DNA of 64,000 nt, taken from contig JALHNB010000020.1 in assembly GCA_022843745.1 (NCBI GenBank), positions 61,256 to 125,255 on the forward strand, in the 5' to 3' direction. Source of the stretch: Anaerolineae bacterium. GTDB lineage: Bacteria; Chloroflexota; Anaerolineae; Aggregatilineales; Phototrophicaceae. Below, piece by piece: positions 25,594-33,517 of the stretch (position 1 is its first letter; the number at the start of each line of letters is the position of its first letter). Both the position numbers and the translations under genes were made by a program. The notes beneath the pieces are model-generated. The model saw only the letters and a program-made list of their open reading frames with translations. It was not told where the DNA came from and did not search any database.

Positions 25594-26745
25594 CTATCCA
25601 TCAACGATAGGCACGGTATCCAGTTCACCCTGAAGCTGCGTCAGATTGGCGAGTATCCATCCCGCCCGCCTGGATGGGATGCGGATTTGCAGCCAGGAGT
25701 TATTGCTGTTTCGCCCGATGACCGTGAAGCATTCGCCCTGGTAAATCGGGCTGATCGTGGCATAGCTCTGGCCGGGGCCGTTGCGTAGATTGACCATGCT
25801 TTCGTGCGTCGTGACGATGACTCTGGGCAGTTCGGCGATGCAGTTCGCGCGGCTCGTCAAGTCAACATCCAGGGTATAAGCGCCTGTCCCCTGGCGGGTA
25901 TAGCTGTCTACAATGATGACGTAAACATCTTCGTCTGGCAGCACAATCGGGCCGATGCAGGCACGTCGCAGGGAACCACAGTCATCGTTTGAGGCGATTT
26001 CTTCCCCATCGGAATTCTGAAGCGAAAGATAAGGATCAAAGTCATCGGAGTCGAGGCGAATGGTGATGATGTCGCCCAACTGACCTCGATACACATGGCG
26101 CTGGGCAGGCAGATCGCTGGTCAGGTTTCCGGTGATACTCTCGGTAGTCAGCATGGGAATGATCGTCGGTGTAGCCGATGGAGTCCTGCTTGGTTGCGGT
26201 GTGTGTGTCGCGGTGGGAGCAGGGGAGGGCGATAGGGTGAGCGTCGCGGTTGGCGTGGAAGTTGGTGATGATGTGGCGGAACTGGTGGCAGTAGCCGTTG
26301 GCGTTCTGGTTGCATTGGGCGTTGCTGAAGGCGTGAATGTCGCCGTCGAAACGGGCGTGAGCGTCAGTGTTGCTGTTGGTGTGGGAGTCGCAACGCCAAA
26401 TATTCGCTGGATTCCTAAACCAAATGCAAGTATAGGGCCATTGTTATTGGAGAGCGCCAACCCCAGGAATCCTAGGAGGAGAATGATCGCGGCGAGGCTG
26501 GTGACACGCAAGAGAAGGCGATTTCGCAGCTTGAAATCTTCCTCATAATAGCGCCGAAGCAGTTGGCGCGTTTCTGGATTCCGCAGATTTTCCGGCTGCT
26601 CGGCTAATGATTCTGCTTTTTCGGCAGCCTCGACACTTTGCAGCGCTTTCTGGAAAACAAGCCACTTGGCCTCATCTTCTGGATTATCCAAAAAATCCTG
26701 GCTGGCTTGCAGCAGACTTTGCAAACTTCTCTTGCGGTATTTCAT
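25594..26745 (-). CDS. Membrane-anchored protein with PPC-like and SH3b domains
   Basis: A 383-residue protein. About 75 cytosolic residues with a helical, charged sequence precede a transmembrane helix (about 79-101, LLRVTSLAAIILLLGFLGLAL). A long Thr/Pro/Ser linker follows (about 117-200, repeats of TPTAT and PSATP). Then come a bacterial pre-peptidase C-terminal-like beta domain (GQLGDIITIRLDSDDFDPYL) and a C-terminal SH3b domain (MVNLRNGPGQSYATI). The outer part probably binds cell wall or protein. The linker is built from short DNA repeats and may vary in length. The XRE regulator gene lies 63 bases upstream on the same strand. Confidence 0.82.
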   Translation of the reverse strand: MKYRKRSLQSLLQASQDFLDNPEDEAKWLVFQKALQSVEAAEKAESLAEQPENLRNPETRQLLRRYYEEDFKLRNRLLLRVTSLAAIILLLGFLGLALSNNNGPILAFGLGIQRIFGVATPTPTATLTLTPVSTATFTPSATPNATRTPTATATSSATSSPTSTPTATLTLSPSPAPTATHTPQPSRTPSATPTIIPMLTTESITGNLTSDLPAQRHVYRGQLGDIITIRLDSDDFDPYLSLQNSDGEEIASNDDCGSLRRACIGPIVLPDEDVYVIIVDSYTRQGTGAYTLDVDLTSRANCIAELPRVIVTTHESMVNLRNGPGQSYATISPIYQGECFTVIGRNSNNSWLQIRIPSRRAGWILANLTQLQGELDTVPIVDG

Positions 26746-26808
26746 CAGATAGCCAGTTACCTATAACACATCAAACGGTAGAAACCAGAAAACATCAAAC
26801 GGTAGCAA

Positions 26809-27138
26809 CTAGAGAACATCAAGGTCAATAAGGTCGTGGATGCTCATCAGATAACACACGGATGCTCCGACCAGCTTTGCCAGTTCAACACGGCTGCAAC
26901 CGAGCTGCTGTGCCATTTCGTGGGCTTCGGTGACGCTAAACTTTTGCGGAATCTGGTTATTGAGCAGGCGGCTGATCTCAGCTTCGGAACGCGACATCAG
27001 ATCGCCCAATTGCTTCTGGGTCAGCCCCCGGCTTGCACGAATCTCGCCCAGAACTTCACCCAAAGAGGGCATTTGCGCACAAACTGAAGCGGTATCCGTG
27101 AGGAGGGTGTTGAGCGTCGAGAGAAGCTTGTCAAACAT
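26809..27138 (-). CDS. XRE-type helix-turn-helix regulator
   Basis: About 109 residues. The HTH is LGEVLGEIRASRGLTQKQLGDLMSRSEAEISRLLNNQ. A C-terminal helical region, EMAQQLGCSRVELAKLVGAS, may be a second small domain. The ATG at 27138 is preferred because the frame upstream would add an unlikely Phe/Tyr-rich stretch through a promoter (TATAAT on the minus strand at about 27180). An upstream ATG at 27207 is possible. It precedes the SH3b membrane protein on the same strand and could regulate it. Confidence 0.8.
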   Translation of the reverse strand: MFDKLLSTLNTLLTDTASVCAQMPSLGEVLGEIRASRGLTQKQLGDLMSRSEAEISRLLNNQIPQKFSVTEAHEMAQQLGCSRVELAKLVGASVCYLMSIHDLIDLDVL

Positions 27139-27250
27139 GCTGTGCCCAAAAGTGAGCCATGAAATGTTCCGAAAACAAATATTATATCCAAAATATTCAA
27201 CTTCCAAAAATCTGGAACTATAAGAAACGGCGGTTTAATAGGATCAAATT

Positions 27251-27331
27251 TATTGCTCTGCTCCATAATTTCGACGGAAACGGGTTCATATGGGCGCAAG
27301 CCTTGCACCCCTAGGGGAACGGTTCGCGATT
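27251..27331. repeat. Degenerate copy of the TIR-bounded repeat
   Basis: Starts ATTGCTCTGCTCC (left terminal repeat with changes), followed by the shared GACGGAAACGGGTTC, the palindrome GGGCGCAAGCCTTGCACCCCTAG at 27292-27313 and CGGTTCGCGATTACCGAT. The right terminal repeat seen in the complete copy at 33518-33625 is missing. Confidence 0.6.
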
Positions 27332-27352
27332 ACCGATGGGACGTAGCACTTA

Positions 27353-27760
27353 ATGCGAAGGATATTGCTCATGATGCACGGGTTTGTCTTCTTACTGGTT
27401 ATGGTGTTCACGGTCATTTTCGCGGCGAATCGTCAGGCGGCAGCGCAGGAGGGGGAGAATGGCGAGGAAGATCAATCGTGCCTTGATGCGGCGGCTTACA
27501 ATGATCGCGGGCGCACCCATGAATCTGACAGCGAATTTACGTTGGCGATTGATGACCTGACCCACGCCGTAGAACTCGCCCCGGACAATATCTACTATCT
27601 CGACGACCTCGCTATGGTCTATGTCTACCGAGCGCAGGCCTATCTCATAGAAGGCAAGTATGAAGAAGCCCTCGCCGACCTGCGCCAGTATGTGGCTTTG
27701 ACGAGAGAGAATGCTGCTAAGGAAGTGCTTGATCTGATCGTTTTTGTCGAGGGGATATGA
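27353..27760 (+). CDS. Exported TPR-containing protein
   Basis: A 135-residue protein with an N-terminal hydrophobic signal (HGFVFLLVMVFTVIFAANRQAAAQ). About two TPR units follow (AAYNDRGRTHESDSEFTLAI, then DLTHAVELAPDN, and YRAQAYLIEGKYEEALADL). It probably scaffolds protein contacts outside the cytosolic face or at the membrane. No ribosome site is obvious before the ATG. It lies downstream of a degenerate repeat element and upstream of a small-protein-family gene. Similar short TPR proteins are common and their roles are rarely known. Confidence 0.8.
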   Translation: MRRILLMMHGFVFLLVMVFTVIFAANRQAAAQEGENGEEDQSCLDAAAYNDRGRTHESDSEFTLAIDDLTHAVELAPDNIYYLDDLAMVYVYRAQAYLIEGKYEEALADLRQYVALTRENAAKEVLDLIVFVEGI

Positions 27761-27843
27761 CGCGACCCGCATCAAAAATACACCTTTCGATAGATGTGCC
27801 GTTCGGTGTAATCGTTGAAAATATTCAGATAACAATCAACTCC

Positions 27844-27885
27844 GCAAAACAAAAGAGCATCGCAGCAAAACAAAAGAGCATCGCA
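27844..27885 (+). repeat. Perfect 21-bp tandem repeat before a small gene
   Basis: GCAAAACAAAAGAGCATCGCA occurs twice with no gap, ending 10 bases before the start of the small gene at 27896. The gene itself begins with GAGCATCGCA (codons 2-4 region), so the unit appears to derive from the gene start. Confidence 0.8.
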
Positions 27886-27895
27886 GGAAAATAAG

Positions 27896-28066
27896 ATGAG
27901 CATCGCATTTGGTGGGGCAATGAAGGATATGGACGATGATGCCTTGCGGCAGGCGCTGCGGGCGATGCGCAAAGCTGCCTCGAAGCGCAAACGAATTGTG
28001 GCGATCCGTCGGATTTGCAGGCGGTATGTCCTAGAAGCTTCAGTTTTCAAGCGCTTTAAGCAATAA
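27896..28066 (+). CDS. Small-protein family member (56 aa)
   Basis: Not recognised. It begins MSIAFGGAMKDMDDDALRQA, then LRAM, and matches the N-termini at 22433 and 29153 (pattern M-x-I-A-F-x-G-A-x-K, then acidic residues, then QAL). The C-terminal half is strongly basic (KAASKRKRIVAIRRICRR). The pattern suggests a short acidic helix followed by a basic RNA- or DNA-contacting helix. GGAAAATAAG before the ATG is a plausible ribosome site. It is too short for routine gene callers. The repetition of the N-terminal pattern at three loci is the main support. Confidence 0.6.
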   Translation: MSIAFGGAMKDMDDDALRQALRAMRKAASKRKRIVAIRRICRRYVLEASVFKRFKQ

Positions 28067-28371
28067 TTCGCTCTCTTATAATTTATGACATGCTTTACAA
28101 TTCCACAAAAGTAGCATATACTATACACATAAGAGGGAACTTTCATAAAAATAATCTTTCTCACCTAAAAATTCTTGCTCCTTGTTCCTTCATCACATTT
28201 TCCCCATTTAAGTTTGATGATGCCCGTTGAATATCCGCTCTCGTCTAAGCGAATTCAGGCATCCCTTGCTCATCAAATATAACCCCCAAGACCTAACTCT
28301 CAACCGATTGCGGCCACCGTGTCTTATGACATCGTAGGTCTGCATCAAATTATGTTATGGAGTAGGTGTCT
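28067..28371. promoter_or_regulatory. Intergenic region with promoter-like sequence and weak block D
   Basis: No gene seen. TTTACA ... TATACTATA at about 28091-28125 resembles a promoter. At 28260-28330 there is a weaker match to the promoter blocks A-C: CATCCCTTGCTC, then ACCGATTGCGGCC, then GTCTTATGAC at 61-bp spacing. It lies about 40 bases upstream of the membrane-protein gene at 28372. Confidence 0.4.
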
Positions 28372-28971
28372 ATGAAAATCAATTTTAAAGCTTTGATCGC
28401 ATTAGTCGTGGTTGTTGTCGCAGCCTTTTGGGTGATAAGTTCTGTTCGCACCACTACTTACAGCGGCACTGATCTCAATTTTGGCATCGGATCAGGCGCT
28501 GTGACCGTGACCAATCCGTCCGATACGGCTGTGCCTGTGCAGTTGGTTGGCACGAGTTCGCGCTCGTTTACCATCTCAAAGACCATTGCAGGAGTCGAGG
28601 GTTCGTCAACGCGCACAGGTAGTGGCAGCGCGACCACCCAGGTCCTTGAATTTCAATTACCCCCCGGCACGAATGTCTTTTCGGTGGCACGCGGCACAAA
28701 TGTGAAATTTATTGCCGACAGCGACACCCGGCTTGAGGCGAGTGTAGACCCCCTGAGCCAGAGTGAAGCGCGTACCACCCTGATTATCGGAGCAATCGTC
28801 ATCCTGGGGGGGCTGTTCTATGCCTCGCGCACCACTGAGCATCGCTGGATGAGCGCCCTGCGGAGTAAACCCGCCCCTGTTACAGTTCCGGCGACTCTAT
28901 CGGGCGACACGAAACCTGTAAATATCGCCGCTAACAAAGGTCGCGATGGCCGCGCCTACTCCGATTCGTAA
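28372..28971 (+). CDS. Membrane protein of unknown function
   Basis: A 199-residue protein with an N-terminal transmembrane segment (ALIALVVVVVAAFWVIS), about 105 Ser/Thr/Gly-rich extracytoplasmic residues of beta character (VTVTNPSDTAVPVQLVG), a second transmembrane segment (about 137-153, TLIIGAIVILGGLFYAS) and a basic C-terminal tail. GGAG nine bases before the ATG at 28372 fixes the start. The outer region resembles an adhesion or Ig-like beta domain. I do not recognise the family. It could be controlled by the LuxR-type regulators, since a weak copy of their promoter block precedes it. Confidence 0.7.
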   Translation: MKINFKALIALVVVVVAAFWVISSVRTTTYSGTDLNFGIGSGAVTVTNPSDTAVPVQLVGTSSRSFTISKTIAGVEGSSTRTGSGSATTQVLEFQLPPGTNVFSVARGTNVKFIADSDTRLEASVDPLSQSEARTTLIIGAIVILGGLFYASRTTEHRWMSALRSKPAPVTVPATLSGDTKPVNIAANKGRDGRAYSDS

Positions 28972-29152
28972 ATCAACCATGTAATTTATTGTCGGGGTGC
29001 AGCACGAAATGAAAGCTGCACCTCGTCAGTTACGTTTTCCCATATTCAATTATTAATAATGATGACAGACCACGATAAATGCTACTAAAGTGGGACGACA
29101 AACGGATTCATGAATGATATTATATAAAATAGTGTTGTTAAAGTGGAAAATT

Positions 29153-29335
29153 ATGATGAATATCGCATTTTTAGGCGCAGTAAAAGACTTAAAAGAAGAA
29201 AAATTTGAACAGGCCTTGTTAGCGATGCAAGAAGTCGCAGTCAACTCAACGCTGAAAAAAGCTCTCGCCCTCAAGCCCGCTCATCCATATCGTGTATCCA
29301 AACAAATTTACCTGAGCAGCGACATCAATATCTGA
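29153..29335 (+). CDS. Small-protein family member (60 aa)
   Basis: Not recognised. MMNIAFLGAVKDLKEEKFEQ, then ALLAMQEVAV, matches the small genes at 22433 and 27896 over the first 25 residues. The C-terminal half (LKKALALKPAHPYRVSKQIY) differs from the 27896 product but is again basic. AAAGTGG gives a weak ribosome site. A clear rho-independent terminator lies 67 bases downstream, which supports an expressed short transcript. The function is unknown. Confidence 0.6.
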   Translation: MMNIAFLGAVKDLKEEKFEQALLAMQEVAVNSTLKKALALKPAHPYRVSKQIYLSSDINI

Positions 29336-29401
29336 TCTTTAATCTTCATGGGTGAATGGTGGTGTTGACTATAATGGTCAGCCCTAACTTTCTGACAGCC
29401 T

Positions 29402-29436
29402 AAACCCGACTCAATTGCCGTGAGCCGGGTTTTTTG
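29402..29436 (+). terminator. Rho-independent terminator
   Basis: AAACCCGACTCA, loop ATTGCCG, then TGAGCCGGGTTTTTT. A stem of 12 bp with one mismatch and a run of six T residues. It ends the small-gene transcript on the plus strand, just before the convergent CadD-like gene. Confidence 0.85.
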
Positions 29437-29448
29437 CATAGGCGCGTG

Positions 29449-30075
29449 TCATCTAAACAAGTCCCCAACAAGCGCAAATGTGCCGCTTTCCGCGAGAATA
29501 TAAAGCCCCAGGCCGATCAGCACAAACGGCACGATGATGTCTCCGTAGCGCTCAAACAGCCGCGCCAACGCCGGATAGCTGCCGAGTCGATAGCCGATGT
29601 AACACATTACGGCGATGAGGACGGCGAATACCGCGAAAATAACGCCCATTTCGGAAATTGTTTTTCCAGCGAACAGGGGAATATAGACGCTGATATTGTC
29701 GCCGCCGTTGGCGAATGTCACCAGCGCGACGCTGATTGTTTGCGGACTGAAAATTGTGGCTAAAGGGGAACTGGATTTTGCGACGGGTGCTGGCAAGGCG
29801 GTTTCTTCGTCGGCGTTTCGCGTGAGAAGCTGACGCAGGCCCATGAAAATCGGCGCGATTCCCAGCAGGCCGATGAGGGGTTCGGGGATGACGAGCGCGC
29901 CGAAAAATCCGAGTGCACTGACCGCCAGAATCGCCGCGAAGCCGAGATATTGTCCCAGGATGATGTGGCGCTTGCGAAAGGTGTCATTGACCTGTGTGAA
30001 ATACAGCGTCAGCAGGAAAATGTCGTCGATATTGGTGGCGATGAAGGCGATAATAACCGCCGATAGATCCGTCAC
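29449..30075 (-). CDS. CadD-type cadmium resistance/cation efflux transporter
   Basis: A 208-residue integral membrane protein with about six helices arranged as two repeats. Family motifs are IAFIATNIDDIFLLTLYF in the first half and LVTFANGGDNISVYIPLF in the second, where the acidic and Asn residues of TNIDD and GGDN probably bind the cation. This matches CadD-type transporters, which export Cd2+ and related cations. The start is GTG at 30075, 12 bases after the stop of a small gene, and a serine hydrolase lies further upstream, so all three may be one operon. A link between them is not established. Confidence 0.88.
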   Translation of the reverse strand: MTDLSAVIIAFIATNIDDIFLLTLYFTQVNDTFRKRHIILGQYLGFAAILAVSALGFFGALVIPEPLIGLLGIAPIFMGLRQLLTRNADEETALPAPVAKSSSPLATIFSPQTISVALVTFANGGDNISVYIPLFAGKTISEMGVIFAVFAVLIAVMCYIGYRLGSYPALARLFERYGDIIVPFVLIGLGLYILAESGTFALVGDLFR

Positions 30076-30087
30076 GAAGCAATCAAC

Positions 30088-30276
30088 CTATGGCCCCTGA
30101 TGTCTCTCGGCGATGATGTCATCTGAAAGAGGTGGTTGGCCGCGAAAAGCTTCCTTGATCTCTCTCATCAAAGTATCCTCATCTATATCGTCGCTGGAGT
30201 CTACTCTATCTAGGATCAAATCGCCTAATGCTGCCCGCACTCGTTCGGCATCCGTGACAATTGGTTTAGGATTCAT
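30088..30276 (-). CDS. Hypothetical small acidic protein (62 aa)
   Basis: Not recognised. The product (MNPKPIVTDAERVRAALGDL..., DIDEDTLMREIKEAFRGQ) is acidic and helical, in the size range of antitoxins or small regulators. The start at 30276 follows AGGCGAAAT at good spacing; longer starts overlap the serine hydrolase gene and lack a site. It lies between the serine hydrolase and the CadD-type transporter with short gaps and so is probably co-transcribed. No partner toxin is visible. Confidence 0.55.
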   Translation of the reverse strand: MNPKPIVTDAERVRAALGDLILDRVDSSDDIDEDTLMREIKEAFRGQPPLSDDIIAERHQGP

Positions 30277-30289
30277 ATTTCGCCTCATG

Positions 30290-31804
30290 TTAACTCTTGC
30301 GCTTGAAAATAATCGGATCGACCAGCGGCTCCAACTGCAAGCGGAATTCGCTGACCTTGCCTGCATTATCCATGATAAACGGCGCGAGAACCGAAAATTC
30401 GATGTCCGAATTGGTCGCCTCGAAAATATCGTAATGATAGTGCTTGAGCGCGTAAATCCAGCCGTTGTGCGTGGCGTTCAGGCTGTCGCCGTCGCGGGAA
30501 ATGGTCAGCGTTTCGTAGCCGGGATGCCAGTAATCGCCGACATAATCGTCCAGCGGGTGGGTGGTCGGCGCGTTTGGTTTACGGGCAGCAGCGCGTTTTT
30601 CCAGGGCGGCTTTTGCGTTCCGCGCGAAACCATCCTCTTTTTCCTTGATGCGTTTGCTCCAGGGGATCACGTCCAGGCCGAATAAGCGGTCATAAATATT
30701 CAGTGTGACGGTAATCGGCAGGTTCGAGTGATTCATATTGTTGAGGACGACGACCCCCATGTTGTGACCGGGGATGAACGAGGTCATCGACGTAAAACCG
30801 TCAATGCCGCCTGTGTGCCAGACCATCTGCCGCCCGCGATAAGTCTGGACGCGCCAGCCAAGCGCATAACTCACGCGCTGGATTTCGTCGTAGCCATACC
30901 CCGGCATATCCGGCACGAGGGGCATGACCATCTGGTGCGTGTGCATTTCCTTGAGCAAATCTTCGCGAATCAGTTGGCCGCCCGCGTATTTGCCGCCGGA
31001 CATATGGATTTTCAGCCACTTCATCATGTCCACAAGATTCGAGTTAATCGCCCCGGCAGGCGCACCGTTGTCGAGGTTGCGGAAGGGAATCGCTTTAATG
31101 AACCCCTCCCCCGACCCCTCCCCACTTCGCTTCGCTCTTAGAGAAGGGAGAAGTACCTCGTCTAGATTCTTCTCAAGAGAGTAGGGTAGGGCGGCATCCG
31201 ATGATTTTTGTGAGTCGGTGACGGAAAATTGGGTAAACGACATGCCAAGTTTATCGAGAATGCGCTGCTTGACGAACGCTTCCCAGGACATGCCTGCGAT
31301 CTCACCGACGAGGTAGCCGAGCGTGACGATCATGAGGTTGTTGTACTGGTAGAGGTAGCGCAGCGGCTTGTTCGGCTGAACGTAGCGCAAATGCTCGACG
31401 ATTTCGCGGCGGGAAAGCGGCGAACCGTAGCGCACATAATCATGGCGCGGGACTCCTGTGCGATGGCAGGCGAGGTCGCGCGGCGTGACCTGCTCAGTTG
31501 TCACGGGGTCGTAGAGCTTGAACCAGGGCAGATAATGGCGGACGGGCGTGTCCCAATCGAGCTTGCCTTCCTCGACCAGCATCGCGGCGGACATGGCGGT
31601 AAAGGCTTTGGTACAGGAGGCCATCGCGAACAAGGTTTCCGGCGTGACGGGCAGATTTTCAGCGATATTGCGCAGGCCGTAGCCCTTCATATGGACGACT
31701 TCGCCCTCGTAGATGATCGCTGCGGAAAGTCCGGGGACGTTGTAGGCGGCGATTTCTGATTCGATGTAATCGTCAAATCCGGCGAGTTGGTCGGTGATGG
31801 GCAT
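30290..31804 (-). CDS. Class C beta-lactamase-type serine hydrolase 1 (with in-frame repeat insert)
   Basis: A 504-residue serine hydrolase with the penicillin-binding fold. Motif 1 is SCTK in MASCTKAFTAM (nucleophile Ser, general base Lys), motif 2 is Tyr-Asn-Asn in YQYNNL, motif 3 is HTG in WHTGGIDGF. A C-terminal beta domain follows (HYHYDIFEA..., VDPIIFKR), as in DUF3471-bearing esterases. There is no signal peptide, so a cytosolic esterase or amidase is likely. The start follows AGGAGC. It is one of four paralogues here. Between AALPYS and KAIPFRNLD it has about 21 extra residues (DEVLLPSLRAKRSGEGSGEG) encoded by a GC-rich dispersed repeat. Confidence 0.9.
   Translation of the reverse strand: MPITDQLAGFDDYIESEIAAYNVPGLSAAIIYEGEVVHMKGYGLRNIAENLPVTPETLFAMASCTKAFTAMSAAMLVEEGKLDWDTPVRHYLPWFKLYDPVTTEQVTPRDLACHRTGVPRHDYVRYGSPLSRREIVEHLRYVQPNKPLRYLYQYNNLMIVTLGYLVGEIAGMSWEAFVKQRILDKLGMSFTQFSVTDSQKSSDAALPYSLEKNLDEVLLPSLRAKRSGEGSGEGFIKAIPFRNLDNGAPAGAINSNLVDMMKWLKIHMSGGKYAGGQLIREDLLKEMHTHQMVMPLVPDMPGYGYDEIQRVSYALGWRVQTYRGRQMVWHTGGIDGFTSMTSFIPGHNMGVVVLNNMNHSNLPITVTLNIYDRLFGLDVIPWSKRIKEKEDGFARNAKAALEKRAAARKPNAPTTHPLDDYVGDYWHPGYETLTISRDGDSLNATHNGWIYALKHYHYDIFEATNSDIEFSVLAPFIMDNAGKVSEFRLQLEPLVDPIIFKRKS
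31098..31160. repeat. GC-rich repeat inserted in frame within serine hydrolase 1
   Basis: The plus strand shows ACCCCTCCCCCGACCCCTCC, CACTTCGCTTCGCTC, then AGAGAAGGGAGAAG: the same repeat as at 54023-54075. The three paralogous genes have only about 13 residues at this site where this gene has about 34. The insert keeps the reading frame and adds no stop. Confidence 0.8.
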
Positions 31805-31850
31805 GGGGCTGCTCCTGTAAAAGTGGCGATTATCGAAAACCGAAGTCAAA

Positions 31851-31939
31851 GATTCGACGCAAAGGCGCAAAGAACGCAAAGGATCGCAGAGAAAAGGAAC
31901 GGGTAATTTCCGTAGGGGCGACGCATGCGTCGCCCCTAC
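31851..31939. repeat. GCAAAG repeat and perfect 28-bp palindrome
   Basis: At 31851-31889, ACGCAAAGGCGCAAAGAACG and GCAAAGGATCGCAG, a repeat also found upstream of the other serine hydrolases. At 31912-31939, a perfect 28-bp palindrome (left half GTAGGGGCGACGCA) of the dispersed family. Both lie in the region upstream of hydrolase 1 and downstream of hydrolase 2. Confidence 0.75.
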
Positions 31940-31964
31940 AAAATCCATATATCAGCGGACAGTA

Positions 31965-33410
31965 TTATTTCACCCGCTTAAACACAATCGGGTCAACGGC
32001 TGGCTCGATCTGCATGTGAACTTCGCTAATGCTGCCTGCGTTGTCAATGATAAACGGCACGAGCATCATTGCGCCCCAATCCTTGTGCGACGCCTCGAAA
32101 ATATCGTAGTGATAGTGTGTGAGGTTCAAGTCGATGCCGTTGCGGGAGGCAATCAGGTTATCGCCGTCGCGCGTGATGGTGAGATTTTCGTAGCCAGGAT
32201 TCCAATACACGCCTGTGAAATCGTCCAGCGGGTGAGTCAGCGGCGCGTTGGGGATACGGGCGGCAGCACGTTTTTCAAGCTGTGCCTGCTGCTCGGCTTC
32301 CATGCGATCATCTTTTTCCTTGAGGCGCTTGCTCCAGGGGATCACGTCGAGGTCAAACAGGCGGTCATAAATATTCATGGTGACAGTGATGGGGATATTC
32401 GTCCAGCTCAGGTTGCTGAAGACCAGCGCACCCATATCCAGGCCGGGCATGAACGAGGTCATGGTGATAAAGCCGTCGATGCCGCCTGTGTGCCAGACCA
32501 ACTGCCGTCCGCGATAGGTCTGGACGCGCCAGCCGAGGCAGTAGCTCACGCGCTGGATTTCATCGTAGCCGTAACCGGGCATATCCGGCACGAGGGGCAT
32601 GACCATCTGCTGCGTGTGCATCTCCTTGAGCAGGTCTTCGCGAATGAGCTGCCCGCCGTCATATTTGCCGCCGGACATGTGCATTTTTACCCATTTGAGC
32701 ATATCGACGAGATTGGAATTGATCGCTCCGGCAGGTGCGCCCAAATCCAGATTGCGATACGGAATCGCGTTGACCTGCTTGTTACGCCAGGAATAGGGCA
32801 GGGCGGCATCCGGCGATTTTTTCGAGTCTTCCACCGAAAATTGGGTGAACGACATGCCGAGTGGGTCGAGAACGCGCTCCTGCACAAATGCTTCCCACGA
32901 CATGCCTGTGATCTCGCCGACGAGGTAGCCGAGTGTCATGTACATATTGTTGTTGTACTGGTAGAGGTAGCGCAGCGGTTTATTCGGCTGAAGGTAGCGC
33001 AGATGCTCGACCAGTTCGCGGCGGGACATATCCGAGCCGTAGCGCACCATATCGTGGCGGGGAACGCCGGTGCGGTGGCAGGCCATGTCGCGTAACGTCA
33101 CCTGCTCGGTGGAAATTGGATCATACAGCTTGAACCAGGGCAGATAGTGGCGGATCGGCGTGTCCCAGTCGAGATTGCCTTCCTCGACCAGCATGGCGAT
33201 GGACATGGCGGTGAAGGCTTTGGTACAGGAGGCGATGCCGAAAAGCGTCTCCGGCGTGACGGGTAAATTATCGGCGATGCTGCGCTGACCGTAGCCTTTC
33301 ATATGCACGACTTCGCCTTTGTGGATGATGGCGACGGCGAGGCCAGGGACGTTGTATTCGGCGATTTCTGATTCGATGTAGTCGTCAAATCCGGTGAGTT
33401 GGTCGATCAT
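31965..33410 (-). CDS. Class C beta-lactamase-type serine hydrolase 2
   Basis: A 481-residue paralogue of the neighbouring hydrolases. Ser-x-x-Lys is SCTK in IASCTKAFTAM, Tyr-x-Asn is in YQYNNN, HTG is in WHTGGIDGF. The C-terminal beta domain ends VDPIVFKR. The start at 33410 follows GGAGATTCCCACC; the long open frame upstream encodes repeat DNA and is not part of the protein. No signal peptide. At the position of the extra segment in hydrolase 1 it has the short form (YSWRNKQVNAIPY). Paralogues this close, each with its own leader, suggest recent tandem duplication and separate regulation. Confidence 0.92.
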   Translation of the reverse strand: MIDQLTGFDDYIESEIAEYNVPGLAVAIIHKGEVVHMKGYGQRSIADNLPVTPETLFGIASCTKAFTAMSIAMLVEEGNLDWDTPIRHYLPWFKLYDPISTEQVTLRDMACHRTGVPRHDMVRYGSDMSRRELVEHLRYLQPNKPLRYLYQYNNNMYMTLGYLVGEITGMSWEAFVQERVLDPLGMSFTQFSVEDSKKSPDAALPYSWRNKQVNAIPYRNLDLGAPAGAINSNLVDMLKWVKMHMSGGKYDGGQLIREDLLKEMHTQQMVMPLVPDMPGYGYDEIQRVSYCLGWRVQTYRGRQLVWHTGGIDGFITMTSFMPGLDMGALVFSNLSWTNIPITVTMNIYDRLFDLDVIPWSKRLKEKDDRMEAEQQAQLEKRAAARIPNAPLTHPLDDFTGVYWNPGYENLTITRDGDNLIASRNGIDLNLTHYHYDIFEASHKDWGAMMLVPFIIDNAGSISEVHMQIEPAVDPIVFKRVK

Positions 33411-33444
33411 GGTGGGGAATCTCCTATAGAAGCGATGATTTAAA

Positions 33445-33484
33445 AGATTTGACGCAAAGGCGCAAAGAACGCAAAGGGTCGCAG
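33445..33484. repeat. GCAAAG repeat upstream of hydrolase 2
   Basis: GACGCAAAGGCGCAAAGAAC, then GCAAAGGGTCGCAG: nearly identical to 31851-31889 and 39708-39739. In each case it ends about 35-50 bases upstream of a serine hydrolase start. Confidence 0.8.
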
Positions 33485-33517
33485 GGAAAGTGAACATTTT
33501 TCCGTAGGGGCGCAATA

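Noticed and set aside
26132..26548. Long plus-strand frame rich in Val/Gly opposite the SH3b membrane protein
   Set aside because: It is the antisense shadow of the Thr/Pro repeat linker; the minus-strand frame has a transmembrane segment and known domains.
25594..26745. Thr/Pro-rich region as a transposon or tandem DNA repeat element
   Set aside because: The repetitive DNA is explained by the protein linker between the transmembrane helix and the outer domains.
29402..29436. Hairpin as a member of the dispersed palindromes
   Set aside because: Different arms, no CCCCTAC end, and a T-run follows. It is better read as a terminator.
32016..33095. Plus-strand frames opposite the serine hydrolases (also 31229-31759 and 38499-39392)
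   Set aside because: All are antisense shadows; they repeat in each paralogue at the same place because the true genes are paralogues.
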